From NCBI GenBank assembly GCA_963735065.1, contig CAVTJL010000001.1, positions 2,232,001 through 2,296,000 on the forward strand: a stretch of 64,000 bases of DNA, written 5' to 3'. This document shows, piece after piece, positions 18,983 to 27,670 of the stretch. The position numbers were made by a program, and so were the translations under genes. Origin of the DNA: CAVTJL01 sp963735065 (GTDB lineage Bacteria; Pseudomonadota; Alphaproteobacteria; Geminicoccales; Geminicoccaceae). The notes under the pieces were generated by a model. The model made no database searches. It was not told the origin of the DNA and saw only the letters and a list, made by a program, of their open reading frames with translations. Position 1 is the first letter of the stretch, and the number at the start of each line of letters is the position of its first letter.

Positions 18983-19744
18983 TTAGCGGGTGGCGAGGCG
19001 GCGATGGCGCGTGGGCGGGTCGAGGGCGATCTCGCGGACGATCTTGTCGAGGATCGCGGTCTTGAAGTCCTCGAAGCTCTGGGCCGGCACGGTGAACGCG
19101 CCGGGCCCGCCGATCACGTGCTCCTTGTAGTAGCGGTCGAGGCCGAACTGGACCGGGGTGGGGATGGTCCAGGGCTGGGGGCGGTCGTTGTAGATGGGCA
19201 CGCCGTTGATGATGATGCCTTTGGCGACGGCGTCGTCGCGCGCCTTCTCGACCGGGCGGCCGCTATTGTTGGGGCCGTCGCCCGAGACGTCGATCACCTT
19301 GCGCTGCGCCTCGTAGCCGAGGCTGTCGAAGAGGGTCGAGGCATAGTCGATGGCGCCGCTGATCGAGGTCCACATGCCGCTCGAGATGGGCTGCTCGGCC
19401 AGGGCTGCCGAGAAGTGGTGCGCTGCCTCGGGCCCGTCGATGAGGCTCCAGCCGATCAGCGTCCGCTGGTCGCCTGCTCCCGACCATTCGACGTAGGCCA
19501 CGACGATGCGGCCCATCATGTTGGCCTGGATGGCGCGCACCACGATGGGGTCGATCATGGCCTCGACATAGCCGTCGCGCTGCTGCCGCGCCTCGACCGC
19601 ATCGACGCTGCCCGAGACGTCGACCGCCATCACCAGCGCCACGTCGACCGGCAGATCGGCCGCCCGGGCGGCCCCGGGCGCCCCGCCGGCCCCGCCGGCG
19701 AGGAGGGCGCCCAGCCACAGGAAGAGAGCCATGCGTCGTCGCAT
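18983..19744 (-). CDS. DUF1194 protein (secreted von Willebrand A-like domain)
   Basis: An exported protein of 253 residues. The start MRRRMALFLWLGALLAGG has GGAGGT eight bases before it and leads into a Sec signal peptide ending AARA. The mature part is a VWA-type fold: DVALVMAVDVSGSVDAVEARQQ has the MIDAS DxSGS motif, and VIDVSGDGPNNSG holds the later metal ligands. DUF1194 proteins are common in alphaproteobacteria and of unknown function. The gene lies downstream of, and in line with, the aldo/keto reductase; a longer open frame upstream is not part of it. Confidence 0.88.
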   Translation of the reverse strand: MRRRMALFLWLGALLAGGAGGAPGAARAADLPVDVALVMAVDVSGSVDAVEARQQRDGYVEAMIDPIVVRAIQANMMGRIVVAYVEWSGAGDQRTLIGWSLIDGPEAAHHFSAALAEQPISSGMWTSISGAIDYASTLFDSLGYEAQRKVIDVSGDGPNNSGRPVEKARDDAVAKGIIINGVPIYNDRPQPWTIPTPVQFGLDRYYKEHVIGGPGAFTVPAQSFEDFKTAILDKIVREIALDPPTRHRRLATR

Positions 19745-19839
19745 CGCCGCCACCTCCGCCATGCCATCCTGAACCCTAGCATGGCGGCGGGCGGCGGCAA
19801 GATCGGCCATCGCGGGGCAGATGCCCGCTGCCGGGAGGC

Positions 19840-20865
19840 TCAGCCGGTGGGCGCCTCGGCGCGCAGCAGGCCCAGGGCCTTGAGCTCGGCCCACAGCGCC
19901 GCCGGTATCCTTGTCCTCATCATGGCGACATTGTCCTTGGCCTGCTCCGGCGTCTGGGCACCCGGGATGACGGCTGCCACCACGGGATGGAACAGCGGGA
20001 ACTGGAGGGCTGCGGCACGCAGGGGCACCTCGTGGCGGGCGCAGACGGCCTCGATGCCCCGCACCTTGGCCATCACCGCCTCGCTCGCCGGCGCGTAGGC
20101 GTAGCGGGCCCCCGGCACGGCGCCCATGGCGAGGATGCCCGAGGCGTAGGGTGCGCCGATCACCACGCCCATGCCGCGCCGCTCGAGCTCGGGGAAGATG
20201 CCGTCCAGCACGCTCTGGTCGAGGAGCGTGTAGGGCATGGCCACGAGGAAGGCGTCGAGCTCGAGGCGCTCGAGGAAGCGGGCCATCATGGGCGCCCGGT
20301 TGATGCCTGCTGCGATGGCCTTGATCTCGCCCGCGCGCTTGAGCTCCTGCAGGGCCGCGAGGCCGCCGCCGCGATCGAGCTGGTCCAGATGCGCCTTCAC
20401 CCCCTCGGGGCCATGATAGCCCTCGTCCAGATCGTGGACGACCAGCATGTCGATCCTGGGCAGCCCCAGGCGCATCAGGCTGTCCTCGTAGGAGCGCATC
20501 ACGCCGTCCCGGCTGTAGTCGAAGCGCAGCTCGAAATTGAGGCCGCCGACCCAGGGGCCGGTGGGCCTGCGGGCCGCGTCGTCCGGCCGGCGGTAGACCC
20601 GCCCGACCTTGGTCGACAGCGCGAAGTCGGCCCTGGGCCGGCGGCGCAGATAGGCCCCCTCGCGGAGCTCGCTCAGGCCGTGGCCGTACCAGGGCGCCGT
20701 GTCGAAGTAGCGCACACCGCCCGCCCAGGCCGCCTCCAGCGTCGCCTCGACCACCGGCTCCGGCACGGGCTCGAAGAGCTCGCCCAGGGGGGCGCCGCCG
20801 AAGCCCAGCGGTGTCACCTCGAGCGCCGTCCGTCCCAGCCGCCGTCGCGTCAGCTCCTCGCCCAT
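19840..20865 (-). CDS. Aldo/keto reductase
   Basis: NAD(P)H-dependent oxidoreductase of 341 residues. The start MGEELTRRRLGRTALEVTPL is chosen over a start 8 codons upstream because GGGGAGGTG lies at the right distance. The catalytic tetrad is visible: Asp in FDTAPWYGHG with its Tyr, Lys in LSTKVGRVY, His in MLVVHDLDEG. It is closest in kind to D-threo-aldose dehydrogenase and pyridoxal 4-dehydrogenase (long insertion after ARRPTGPWVGG), so a sugar or aldehyde substrate is likely. Confidence 0.88.
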   Translation of the reverse strand: MGEELTRRRLGRTALEVTPLGFGGAPLGELFEPVPEPVVEATLEAAWAGGVRYFDTAPWYGHGLSELREGAYLRRRPRADFALSTKVGRVYRRPDDAARRPTGPWVGGLNFELRFDYSRDGVMRSYEDSLMRLGLPRIDMLVVHDLDEGYHGPEGVKAHLDQLDRGGGLAALQELKRAGEIKAIAAGINRAPMMARFLERLELDAFLVAMPYTLLDQSVLDGIFPELERRGMGVVIGAPYASGILAMGAVPGARYAYAPASEAVMAKVRGIEAVCARHEVPLRAAALQFPLFHPVVAAVIPGAQTPEQAKDNVAMMRTRIPAALWAELKALGLLRAEAPTG

Positions 20866-21148
20866 GCGCACCTCCCCTGCTTTGGTCATGGCCGGCGTCC
20901 TTCGCCCGACGGACGAAGCCTAGGCGCGGATGGTCGCGGCCGTCCAGCCGGGGGCCGCGGGCGCTCGCCGCGCGCATCGGTCGGTGATAGGGTTCCTCGC
21001 ACGCGGGAGGATCGAGGTCGGCGGCCCGGGGGGCCCGGCGGCTGCCTGGCGGAACCAGCCGCGCGAGGAGCCATTTTGTCCGTGTCCCGCAGGCCGTCAG
21101 CGCCGCCCCGGCGCGCCAAGGCCCAGACGACGACCGGGAGCCACACGC

Positions 21149-21577
21149 ATGACCCTCGTCTCGCTCGCCTTTTTGGCCCTCCTGCTGACCGGCATCGTGC
21201 TGGGCGGCATGGCCTTCTTCTCCTTCTGCCTTGCGCCCATGGCCTTCCGCAACCTGCCCGCCGCGATGGCCGCCAAGCTGATCCGCCACGTCTTCCGGGT
21301 CCACGACGCGGCGGGCGCCGTCCTGGCGCTCCTGGCCGCCGCCGCCGTCGCCTGGAGCCTCGCCGGCCTGCTCCTGGCGCTGGTCGGCGTGGCCTTCCTC
21401 TTCGGGCTGCTCTGGCTGCGGCCGGCCATCAACCGCAGCCACGAGAAGGCCGAGGAGGGCGACGCCACCGCCCGCGCCACCTTCGAGGGGCTGCACAAGG
21501 CCAGCGTCGCCCTCAACGGGGCGCAGATGCTCGTCCTCCTCGCGGCCTTCGCCCTCATCGCCTCCGGCTGGGCCTGA
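21149..21577 (+). CDS. DUF4149-like four-helix membrane protein
   Basis: A 142-residue inner-membrane protein with four hydrophobic segments: LAFLALLLTGIVLGGMAFFS, VLALLAAAAVAWSLAGLLL, LALVGVAFLFGLLWL and MLVLLAAFALIASGW. The cytoplasmic segment RPAINRSHEKAEEGDATA fits the DUF4149/TMEM205-like group. The upstream frame to 20930 is low-complexity and not coding. Function unknown. Confidence 0.78.
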   Translation: MTLVSLAFLALLLTGIVLGGMAFFSFCLAPMAFRNLPAAMAAKLIRHVFRVHDAAGAVLALLAAAAVAWSLAGLLLALVGVAFLFGLLWLRPAINRSHEKAEEGDATARATFEGLHKASVALNGAQMLVLLAAFALIASGWA

Positions 21578-21605
21578 GCCGGGCGCCCCGCCGGAAGGCG
21601 GCCCG

Positions 21606-21914
21606 ATGAGCCGGCTGTCACCCGCCCGGTGGCTGCGCAGCCGGCCCCGATCGACGAGCCCGTCCGAGCAGGAGGAGGCCCCGCCGCAGGGCGATCGCAG
21701 CCCCGCCTACGCCCTCATGGTGGCGCTGTGCTGCGGCTGCCTCCTCGCCTGCGTCTCGATGCTGCTGATCTCGCTCTGGCTCATCAACCGCCAGGCCTCC
21801 GAGATGCTCTACGAGCAGAGCGTCGTGCAGCAGCAGTTCCTGCTCAAGCTCATGGACGTCCAGGACGGCCTCGACGAGCTGAAGCGCCGCCTCGCCGCCC
21901 ATGGCGTCCGCTGA
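21606..21914 (+). CDS. Small single-span membrane protein, hypothetical
   Basis: A 102-residue protein with a basic, disordered N-terminus, one strong membrane span (LMVALCCGCLLACVSMLLISLWLI) and a C-terminal helix (VVQQQFLLKLMDVQDGLDELKRRLA) that may form a coiled coil. It lies 28 bases after the DUF4149 gene on the same strand. It is not recognised, but the codon pattern and the sensible helix layout support a real gene. Confidence 0.55.
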   Translation: MSRLSPARWLRSRPRSTSPSEQEEAPPQGDRSPAYALMVALCCGCLLACVSMLLISLWLINRQASEMLYEQSVVQQQFLLKLMDVQDGLDELKRRLAAHGVR

Positions 21915-22020
21915 GGCGTGGCGCAGCACAAGGCCCGCTTTTCTTTTCTTGTCACCACCTGGCTCGATATGGGGACCCCGTGCCCAGCCTGGCGAGGGCC
22001 TGCGCAGCACGCGGGATGGG

Positions 22021-22345
22021 CCCTCGTGTCGGGGCACGAGGGTGACAAGAATAGAGCGTGAACATGCACCTTTCCTGTCATCCTCCGGCGTGACCGGAGG
22101 ATCAGGTGACACGGCGCGATAGGACAGGAGTTGCATAGTCCCCGCTACCTGACCGCCCGATCAAGTCGGGCGGTGACGTGAAAGAGCGAGGGCGCACACC
22201 CCATCGTCGCGCCCCGACTTGATCGGGGCGTCAACTGCCGGAGGCTGGCCACGCTGGTGTCGCGTCACGGCCACCAGTTGATCCCCCGCTCCCCCGGGTC
22301 GGCCATCGGCCGCCCGAGGGCAGGCTCTGGCGGGGGATGACCGGA
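22021..22345. repeat. Cluster of palindromic intergenic repeats
   Basis: Four perfect stem-loops in 220 bases: 22021-22042 (CCCTCGTG stem), 22081-22101 (TCCTCCGG, loop CGTGA), 22152-22174 (ACCGCCCGA, loop TCAAG) and 22210-22230 (CGCCCCGA, loop CTTGA). The third and fourth are inverted versions of one another, even in the loop. A larger arc joins ATCCCCCGC (about 22281) to GCGGGGGAT (about 22331). Short G/C-rich hairpins with a CTTGA or TCAAG loop are typical of alphaproteobacterial intergenic palindromes. No gene was seen between 21915 and 22370. Confidence 0.75.
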
Positions 22346-22370
22346 TAGGGTGGGCCGGCTCGCTCTTCTG

Positions 22371-23009
22371 TCACGATCCTTTGCTGATCTTCTCTTCTTT
22401 CACTCTCCTCTTTTGCTCGTCCACCGCCTCGGCCCCGCTCTCTCCCAGCGCGGCGTGGCGGCTCTCGGCGTAGCGCAGGACCCAGTCGGCCACGTCCGGG
22501 TTGCTCCGGGCGAAGGCGAGGAGGTCCGAGACAAGCTCGGCGGCGACGGGATTCTTCGACGCCTGGATGGAAGGGTCGGACGCCGGGACAATCTCGGCCG
22601 GCGCCGCACCGATCTCGTCCCCAACATGCAGTTCGGGATCGCGATCGCTCGCGCGCGTCACGAGGCGGCGCAGGCGGTTTTCGGGATGGCGGCCGCGGTT
22701 GCCCTCGTAGGTAAGGAACAAAAGAGCTTTGGTGTCGCCCATGTCGGCGAGGTGCTGGAGGCTGGCGAATGCCGTCCTGATCAGGATCTCTTCGCGCTCG
22801 TCCTCGGGCAGCTCGGCCTCGCGCCGGTAGTAGGCGACGTGCCTCTGGAACTTCTCGTCCTCGAGAAGTGACAAAAGCTCGGCCTCGTCCGTGCCCTCGT
22901 GTCTGGCGACCTCGGCGGGCGTCATGCCGGCGGCGAGTCGCCGCGCCAGCCGCACGGTGCGGGCCGCGGGCATCGAGGCGGGGGAACGGGACGGGTAGGG
23001 GGAAGGCAT
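22371..23009 (-). CDS. Small-terminase-like HTH protein, paralogue B
   Basis: A 212-residue protein starting MPSPYPSRSPASMPAARTV. The block VRLARRLAAGMTPAEVARHE matches paralogue A (CRLARRLAAGLSPAEI), followed by a helical part EREEILIRTAFASLQHLADM and GDTKALLFLTYEGNRGRHPE, and the shared end FARSNPDVADWVLRYAESRH. The tail is short and very basic/acidic (EQKRRVKEEK). Terminase small subunit-like recognition is a structural resemblance only. The start is chosen to match the promoter; a longer frame to 23132 is unlikely. It faces away from paralogue A, 4 kb apart. Confidence 0.65.
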   Translation of the reverse strand: MPSPYPSRSPASMPAARTVRLARRLAAGMTPAEVARHEGTDEAELLSLLEDEKFQRHVAYYRREAELPEDEREEILIRTAFASLQHLADMGDTKALLFLTYEGNRGRHPENRLRRLVTRASDRDPELHVGDEIGAAPAEIVPASDPSIQASKNPVAAELVSDLLAFARSNPDVADWVLRYAESRHAALGESGAEAVDEQKRRVKEEKISKGS

Positions 23010-23017
23010 GTGGGCTC

Positions 23018-23044
23018 GATATAGGAATGAGAGCCGATTGTCAA
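23018..23044 (-). promoter_or_regulatory. SD-less promoter of terminase-like gene B
   Basis: On the minus strand TTGACA (23039-23044), 15 bases, TATATC (23018-23023), then 8 bases to the ATG at 23009. No Shine-Dalgarno sequence. It repeats the layout in front of paralogue A with the same 15-base spacer. Confidence 0.6.
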
Positions 23045-23855
23045 TCGGAAGTTGATTCTTTGCTTTTGTCACTCGCCTGGCGAGCTGGGTCGGGGCTTCC
23101 GGGCGCGTCTCGCGGGTCGGTGGCCCGGGCATCCCGCCATACGATGCCGCCCTCGCCGTCCTCCCTCAGGTCCCCGGCTTGCAACGGCGCGGTGCGATGG
23201 AGGAAGGCTGGCTCAATCACGCCCCGTCACCGTAATTCTTGAGTGGTCTCTTTCAGCGCTAGCTACCGACCAACCGGCACCATGATCTCTCGATCGGACA
23301 GCTCAACTTAGAAGAGCCATTCTACGAGGGGCAGTTCACCAAATGAAACCATTGACGGGGATGATCTTTTTTCATTTCCTTAACGTCCTGGAAAGAAATG
23401 GAGATACGAGGCCACTCACATATGAAACGGCGGTTGACGGCCATGTCCCCCATGATGCCGCCATCCCCAGTGTAGTCGGGGATCGACGTCCGGGGGTGGG
23501 TCCGTCGAATCACCGATAGACCGGCCTAGATGAACGATTCCCGAAGAGGCGTGCCTGATGCTTGGCATGCGTCGCACTTTATAAGAATCGTTCTTTGGTC
23601 CGTTGAGCGGGTCAAGCTCGCGCCGTGGAAGCGCATCGCTGCATGCTCGAGCGTGGGGTGGCAGGCGGCCGAGAGGGGCTTGATGCATGGCGTCGCTCGC
23701 GAGCCGCGCAAGGGTTGCAGCCAAGGTGTTGGCGGCCTGCTCGAGAGGTTGGACATGGTCGCGAGACATCGGCCACAGCTTCGGCCCAATGACGGAAGAA
23801 CCGTCAACGCGCCTCAGCATTCAACCGACAACAACACCGTGGCGGTACCGACAAC
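23045..23855. other. Long gene-poor stretch with decayed look
   Basis: About 800 bases between terminase-like gene B and the MurF-like ligase. The left half is less GC-rich. A minus-strand frame of 63 codons (23322-23513) and one of 134 codons (23416-23820) are open, but neither has a ribosome-binding site, a motif or a sensible composition. I see no gene I can support; a decayed accessory gene is possible. Confidence 0.45.
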
Positions 23856-25187
23856 ATGGCTCCTCGCCTGCAAGAAATTCCCGGCCTCCTCGCGACGCCC
23901 CTGGGGCGCAGGCGCATCTACCTCGGCTTGAGGGCGCACGCCTGGCCCGTGGCGCGGCCCTTGGCGAAGCTCCATCGACGCACCTTGGGCAGCCGCACGC
24001 GCGCGGCCGTGGTGATCGGCTCCTATGGCAAGAGCACGACCACGGCCGCGGTGGCGGCCGTGCTGGGCAGGCCCGTCGCCTGGCCGCCCCCGGGCAATGC
24101 CGACACCGATCTGGCGCTCGCGGTGCTGCGCCTCGTTCCCTGGCAAGGTCATGCCGTGATCGAGGTCGGGATCGACGGCAAGGGCCAGATGATCCGCTAC
24201 GCCGACATGATGCGGCCGGACATCGTCGTGGTCACCTCGATCGGCAGCGAGCACAGCCAGAGCCTCGGCACGCTCGCGGACACGCGGGACGAGAAGGCAC
24301 AGATGCTGCGCGGCCTGCGCAAGGGCGGCACCGTCGTGCTGAACGGCGACGATCCGCACGTCCGGGCGATGGCGGGCTCGACGCAAGGCCGCGTCGTGAC
24401 CTTCGGCTTCGGCGCGGGCAACGACGTCCAGGTTGGCGAGGCGCGGCTCGACTGGCCTCATGGCACGCGCCTCAGGGTGCTGGTCGGCGGGGCGACGCAC
24501 GAGCTCCGGGTGCGGCTGCTCGGCCGGACCATGATGTACCCGATCCTGGCCGCCGTCGCGGTGGCCTGGGTCGAGGGGCGGCCCTTGGCACGGCTGGCTG
24601 CCGCCCTCGAGGCCGTGGTGCCCAGGCCCGGGCGCCTGCAGCCGGTTGAGCTGGCCAACGGCGCATGGGTGATCCGTGACGACTTCAAGGCGCCGATCGA
24701 ATCGATCGACGTGGCGCTCGACGTGATGGCGGAGGTGCCGGGGCGGCGGATCGTGGTGCTCGGCGAGATCGAGGCGCCACCCGGCAGCGCGGGCCCGCAC
24801 TACCGCCGGATCGGGCAGCGGCTGGCGACGATCGCAAGCCGGGTCATCGTCGTGGGAGGAAAGAGAGCATTTCAGAGCTATCGCGCGGGCGCCGCTCGTG
24901 CCGGGCTCCCGCGCAGCGACATCCACCATGTGGGCAGGAGCTGGCTCGCCGCCGTCCAGGCTCTGCAGGCCGATCTCCGCCCCGATGACGTGGTGCTCGT
25001 CAAAGGCGATGGCCGGCAACGCCTGGAGCGCGTGGCGCTAGCCCTGCAGGGCAGGTCGATCGGCTGCCATATCGAGCAGTGCGGCCTCGTGGTGCCGCGT
25101 TGCGAGCGGTGTCCCGTGCTGGCAACCGGCACGACAGGCGGCGTCTACCAGACGCCAGCCTACACCGCGCCGAGCCACGACAGCTAG
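23856..25187 (+). CDS. MurF-like Mur ligase family protein with C-terminal Cys cluster
   Basis: A 443-residue ATP-dependent ligase of the Mur superfamily. The P-loop is VVIGSYGKSTTTAAV near residue 53, the central domain has VVVTSIGSEHSQSLG and DEKAQMLRGL (the carbamylated-Lys position), and the C-terminal domain has RPGRLQPVELANGAWVIRDD and IVVLGEIEAPPGSAG. In MurF the corresponding text is DxYNANP and VLGDMLELG. The chain ends with a cluster CHIEQCGLVVPRCERC that could bind a metal and is not part of MurF. No peptidoglycan gene is near. It may join a non-peptidoglycan substrate, such as a polymer precursor. Confidence 0.75.
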   Translation: MAPRLQEIPGLLATPLGRRRIYLGLRAHAWPVARPLAKLHRRTLGSRTRAAVVIGSYGKSTTTAAVAAVLGRPVAWPPPGNADTDLALAVLRLVPWQGHAVIEVGIDGKGQMIRYADMMRPDIVVVTSIGSEHSQSLGTLADTRDEKAQMLRGLRKGGTVVLNGDDPHVRAMAGSTQGRVVTFGFGAGNDVQVGEARLDWPHGTRLRVLVGGATHELRVRLLGRTMMYPILAAVAVAWVEGRPLARLAAALEAVVPRPGRLQPVELANGAWVIRDDFKAPIESIDVALDVMAEVPGRRIVVLGEIEAPPGSAGPHYRRIGQRLATIASRVIVVGGKRAFQSYRAGAARAGLPRSDIHHVGRSWLAAVQALQADLRPDDVVLVKGDGRQRLERVALALQGRSIGCHIEQCGLVVPRCERCPVLATGTTGGVYQTPAYTAPSHDS

Positions 25188-25904
25188 GAGCAGCGCACCT
25201 GGTCACGGGCATCATCGGCGGAGGCGGCAAGGAGCGGGCCGGAGGGCTCGGGCGCCTCGCGGCGTCAGCATGCCGGCCCCACGGGCATTGGCAGGCTCCG
25301 CCTCTGCGCGAGAAGGTCCTGCGCCACGGGTGACGTCCGCACCTTCCGCTCGCCCGCTGGCCGCGATCATGACGGCACCGGCACAACAGCGCTCCACAGC
25401 CTGCCGGCGACCTCGTAGACAACCATAGATCCCGGTCACCGATACTGCCTCGACTTTGCAGACAAGGGGTGAGGATCAATTGGACAACGCTACATTCAAT
25501 GGAGCTACGTAGGCTCGTTACGTCGTTGATGAGGTTCTCTCTCCGCGACGGCCTCCATCGTCTTACGTGAGCTCGCTGCGGGTGTCCCATGCTCGAGCCC
25601 GGCCCCAACTGACAAAACTCGGGCGGGCGAAGCTCGCGTGCCGCCCTCGACGCGGAGGACCTGGCTGGCGTCGGGCGGCACCAATGCATCGCGCCGAAGC
25701 AGGTGTGCACCCCTGTCTCAGGTGATTGTCGACCAGGCAAAAAGTCGTATCCCGTCGCCTTGGTCCGGGTTGCTCCCGGGGAGCAGGATGCTAGGCTTCG
25801 ACGTAGCGGTCGGCTTTGGGTCGGCTGCTCCCGACATCGCCACGCGACCGGGTTCCGCAGACAAAAGGTCCGCGGGACCATTGTCGTTGATGGGAGGCAA
25901 AGAG
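25188..25904. other. Gene-poor stretch with a short SDR-end copy
   Basis: About 715 bases after the ligase. On both strands the open frames are low-complexity. The segment 25584-25670 is the first of three copies of the SDR 3' end and its downstream flank, listed separately. Nothing else was recognised. Confidence 0.5.
25584..25670 (-). repeat. Short copy of the SDR gene 3' end and flank
   Basis: Contains GGTGTCCCATGC, CCCAACTGACAAAA and CTCGACGCGGAGGACCTGG in the same order as the region 26316-26410 and, less exactly, 27641-27715. The last part is the reverse complement of the end of the SDR gene (GQVLRVDGG). Confidence 0.6.
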
Positions 25905-26258
25905 ATGGAAGGTGTGGCGTTCGATCCCGTGGCCGTCAGGGCTCTTTTGCTCGAGGAGCGGGCGGCGTTGACGGCGAGCGGGCAGCATGCTGCCGAGAGC
26001 CGGGCACCGGTGGAGCTAGACCAGAGCTCGGTGGGGCGGCTGTCGCGGATGGATGCGATGCAGATGCAGGCCATGGCGCTGGCGATGGAGGCGCGTCGGG
26101 CCGAGGCGTTGCGTCGGATCGACCAGGCGCTGGCGCGGCTGGACGCCGGCGAGTATGGCGAATGCGTCGTGTGCGGCGAGGCCATCGCGCCGAAGCGGCT
26201 GGCGCTCGATCCCGCGATCGCCACCTGCGTCGCCTGTGCTGCGGCGAAGGGCGGCTGA
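25905..26258 (+). CDS. DksA/TraR-family C4 zinc-finger protein
   Basis: A 117-residue regulator with an N-terminal helical pair (AVRALLLEERAALTAS ... DAMQMQAMALAMEARRAEAL) and the C-terminal zinc finger GECVVCGEAIAPKRLA followed by ATCVACA (CxxC-N17-CxxC). DksA-type proteins bind RNA polymerase at the secondary channel. The start is MEGVAFDP at 25905, with GGGAGG eight bases before it. The finger is close to the family norm, and the coiled-coil part is shorter than in DksA, as in the TraR/YbiI-like members. Upstream open sequence is non-coding. Confidence 0.88.
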   Translation: MEGVAFDPVAVRALLLEERAALTASGQHAAESRAPVELDQSSVGRLSRMDAMQMQAMALAMEARRAEALRRIDQALARLDAGEYGECVVCGEAIAPKRLALDPAIATCVACAAAKGG

Positions 26259-26260
26259 TC

Positions 26261-26308
26261 CGAGGCCAAAGCGCCGTCGTCCGGGTGCCACGGCGCCTAT
26301 CGGCCTCG
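26261..26308 (+). terminator. Hairpin after the DksA/TraR gene
   Basis: Two nested stems follow the stop: CGAGGCC (26261) pairs with GGCCTCG (26302), and GCGCCG (26271) with CGGCGC (26291). There is no T-run, so it may be a weak terminator or an mRNA-stabilising structure. Confidence 0.4.
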
Positions 26309-26315
26309 CGCTCCC

Positions 26316-26640
26316 GGTGTCCCATGCCGGGGCGCGATCCCAAGTGACAAAACCAAGCGGGCCAGGCTTGGGCGCCGCCGTCGACGCGGAGGACCTGGCC
26401 GCTGATGAAGGCGCCCATGGGGCCGGCGAAGAGCTCGACGACGCGGGCGACCTCGTCGACGGTGGCGATGCGGTCGAGGGTGTCAGACTCGCCCCGGCAC
26501 TCCGGGTCGACGGTGCGCGTGTCCATGAAGCGGGCGGCGCGGGTCTCGCCGGGGGCGAGGCCGTTGACGGGGATGTCGTACGGGCGGAGCTGGTCGACGA
26601 GGCAGCAGGTGTAGGCGACGACGCCCCCGACCATCCGTCG
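26316..26640 (-). pseudogene. Fragment of the SDR gene (C-terminal third), second copy
   Basis: From 26350 to about 26626 the sequence is close to 27660-27940: on the minus strand it encodes VVAYTCCLVDQLRPYDIPVN, GLAPGETRAARFMDTRT, then DTLDRIATVDEVARVVELFA and GQVLRVDGGAQAWPA. The parent protein has VVAYTRCLADQ and ends GGAQAWPG and a stop; here the stop is lost. The N-terminal two-thirds are absent. Homology ends abruptly at about 26626. It is not expressed as a functional SDR because the cofactor-binding motif is missing. It also carries the parent's downstream flank. Confidence 0.85.
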
Positions 26641-26773
26641 GTCGTCGGCCCGACGTGCCTCCGGCCGATTCCTCGGCGGCAGCGGCCGGCTTGCCTTGTG
26701 CGGGAAAATAACGGACAAGGGACCCTTGATCCCTCTCAGCCGAGCACACCCGCCTTAGGAGGCCAAGACTGCC

Positions 26774-27502
26774 ATGACGAATGTAGTCAAAGAAGCAGTG
26801 AAATGGGGGTTACGTCGCGCGGAGATCGATATTGATCTTCCTGCATCCGGATTTGGTATGGAATTCCGTCATTCCGCCCGCTACCCGATGGTCGAGCAGC
26901 GGGCTCGACGACTGCTTTATTTCCGGCGGATGTTCGAGCGGATTGCCGATGTGGAGGGCGAGGTCGTCGAGTGCGGCGTGCTCTACGGCGAGAGCTTGAT
27001 GCTGCTCGCATTCGTCGCCAACGACGAGGGGAGGAGAAGAAAGCTGTGGGGCTTCGACTCCTTCGAGCCTCTGTCCTCAGGCACCGAGAAGGACCGCACC
27101 GACACGCCGCGCAAGCTGCGCCATCTCAGCGGGACGAAGGTGAGCGTGGAGTTGGTCGAGAAGCTGCTCGTGGACTCCGGCCGTACGGAAGCGTTTGTGG
27201 AGTCGCAGGTCACGCCCGTGAAGGGGTATTTCGAGTCGACGATCGATCAGTTCACCGGTCGCTCGATAGCGCTCCTGCACATCGACGTCGACCTCTATGA
27301 CTCCTACAAGACCGTGCTCGAGCGGCTCGTGCCGCGGATGGAGCCCGGCGGCGTCATCATGTTCGACGAGTACATGGGGACCATGGAGCATGCGTACTTT
27401 CCGGGCGCGCAGCGTGCCATCGACGAGTATTTCGGCAATCGGCGCTCCCTGATCAGGAGGGATGGCTCCACGGGGAAGTATTATTTCGTTGTCGAGCGTT
27501 GA
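26774..27502 (+). CDS. TylF/MycF-family class I methyltransferase
   Basis: A 242-residue SAM-dependent enzyme with the TylF-type pattern: VEGEVVECGVLYGESLMLLA (glycine-rich SAM loop region), LWGFDSFEPLSSGTEKD, VKGYFESTIDQFTG, and LLHIDVDLYDSYKTVLERL followed by PGGVIMFDEYMG. These are the acidic metal ligands typical of the sugar/macrolide O-methyltransferases. The start has AGGAGGCCAAGACTGCC ahead. No sugar biosynthetic cluster is next to it in this window, so the acceptor is unknown. It lies between two copies of the SDR end. Confidence 0.9.
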   Translation: MTNVVKEAVKWGLRRAEIDIDLPASGFGMEFRHSARYPMVEQRARRLLYFRRMFERIADVEGEVVECGVLYGESLMLLAFVANDEGRRRKLWGFDSFEPLSSGTEKDRTDTPRKLRHLSGTKVSVELVEKLLVDSGRTEAFVESQVTPVKGYFESTIDQFTGRSIALLHIDVDLYDSYKTVLERLVPRMEPGGVIMFDEYMGTMEHAYFPGAQRAIDEYFGNRRSLIRRDGSTGKYYFVVER

Positions 27503-27670
27503 GGCCCGGCGCTGACAAGACCCGAGCGGGGGCTGCAGTGACGGTGTCGTTGAGCCGTCGTCCGTCCTGCGCCGTCGCGTTGTGGCCCTGATCGCGCGCA
27601 CATAGCAGATCGCAGCCTCGATGCACGGGCGCTGGCCGGACTAGCCGGGCCCGCTCCCAACGGACAAAAA

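Noticed and set aside
23322..23513. 63-codon minus-strand frame in the gap before the MurF-like gene
   Set aside because: Some plausible composition, but no ribosome site, no homologue I can name and no neighbour that suggests a role.
25000..25881. 293-codon minus-strand frame overlapping the MurF-like gene end
   Set aside because: Arg/Pro/Ser-rich, crosses the end of a real gene and the SDR copy; not coding.
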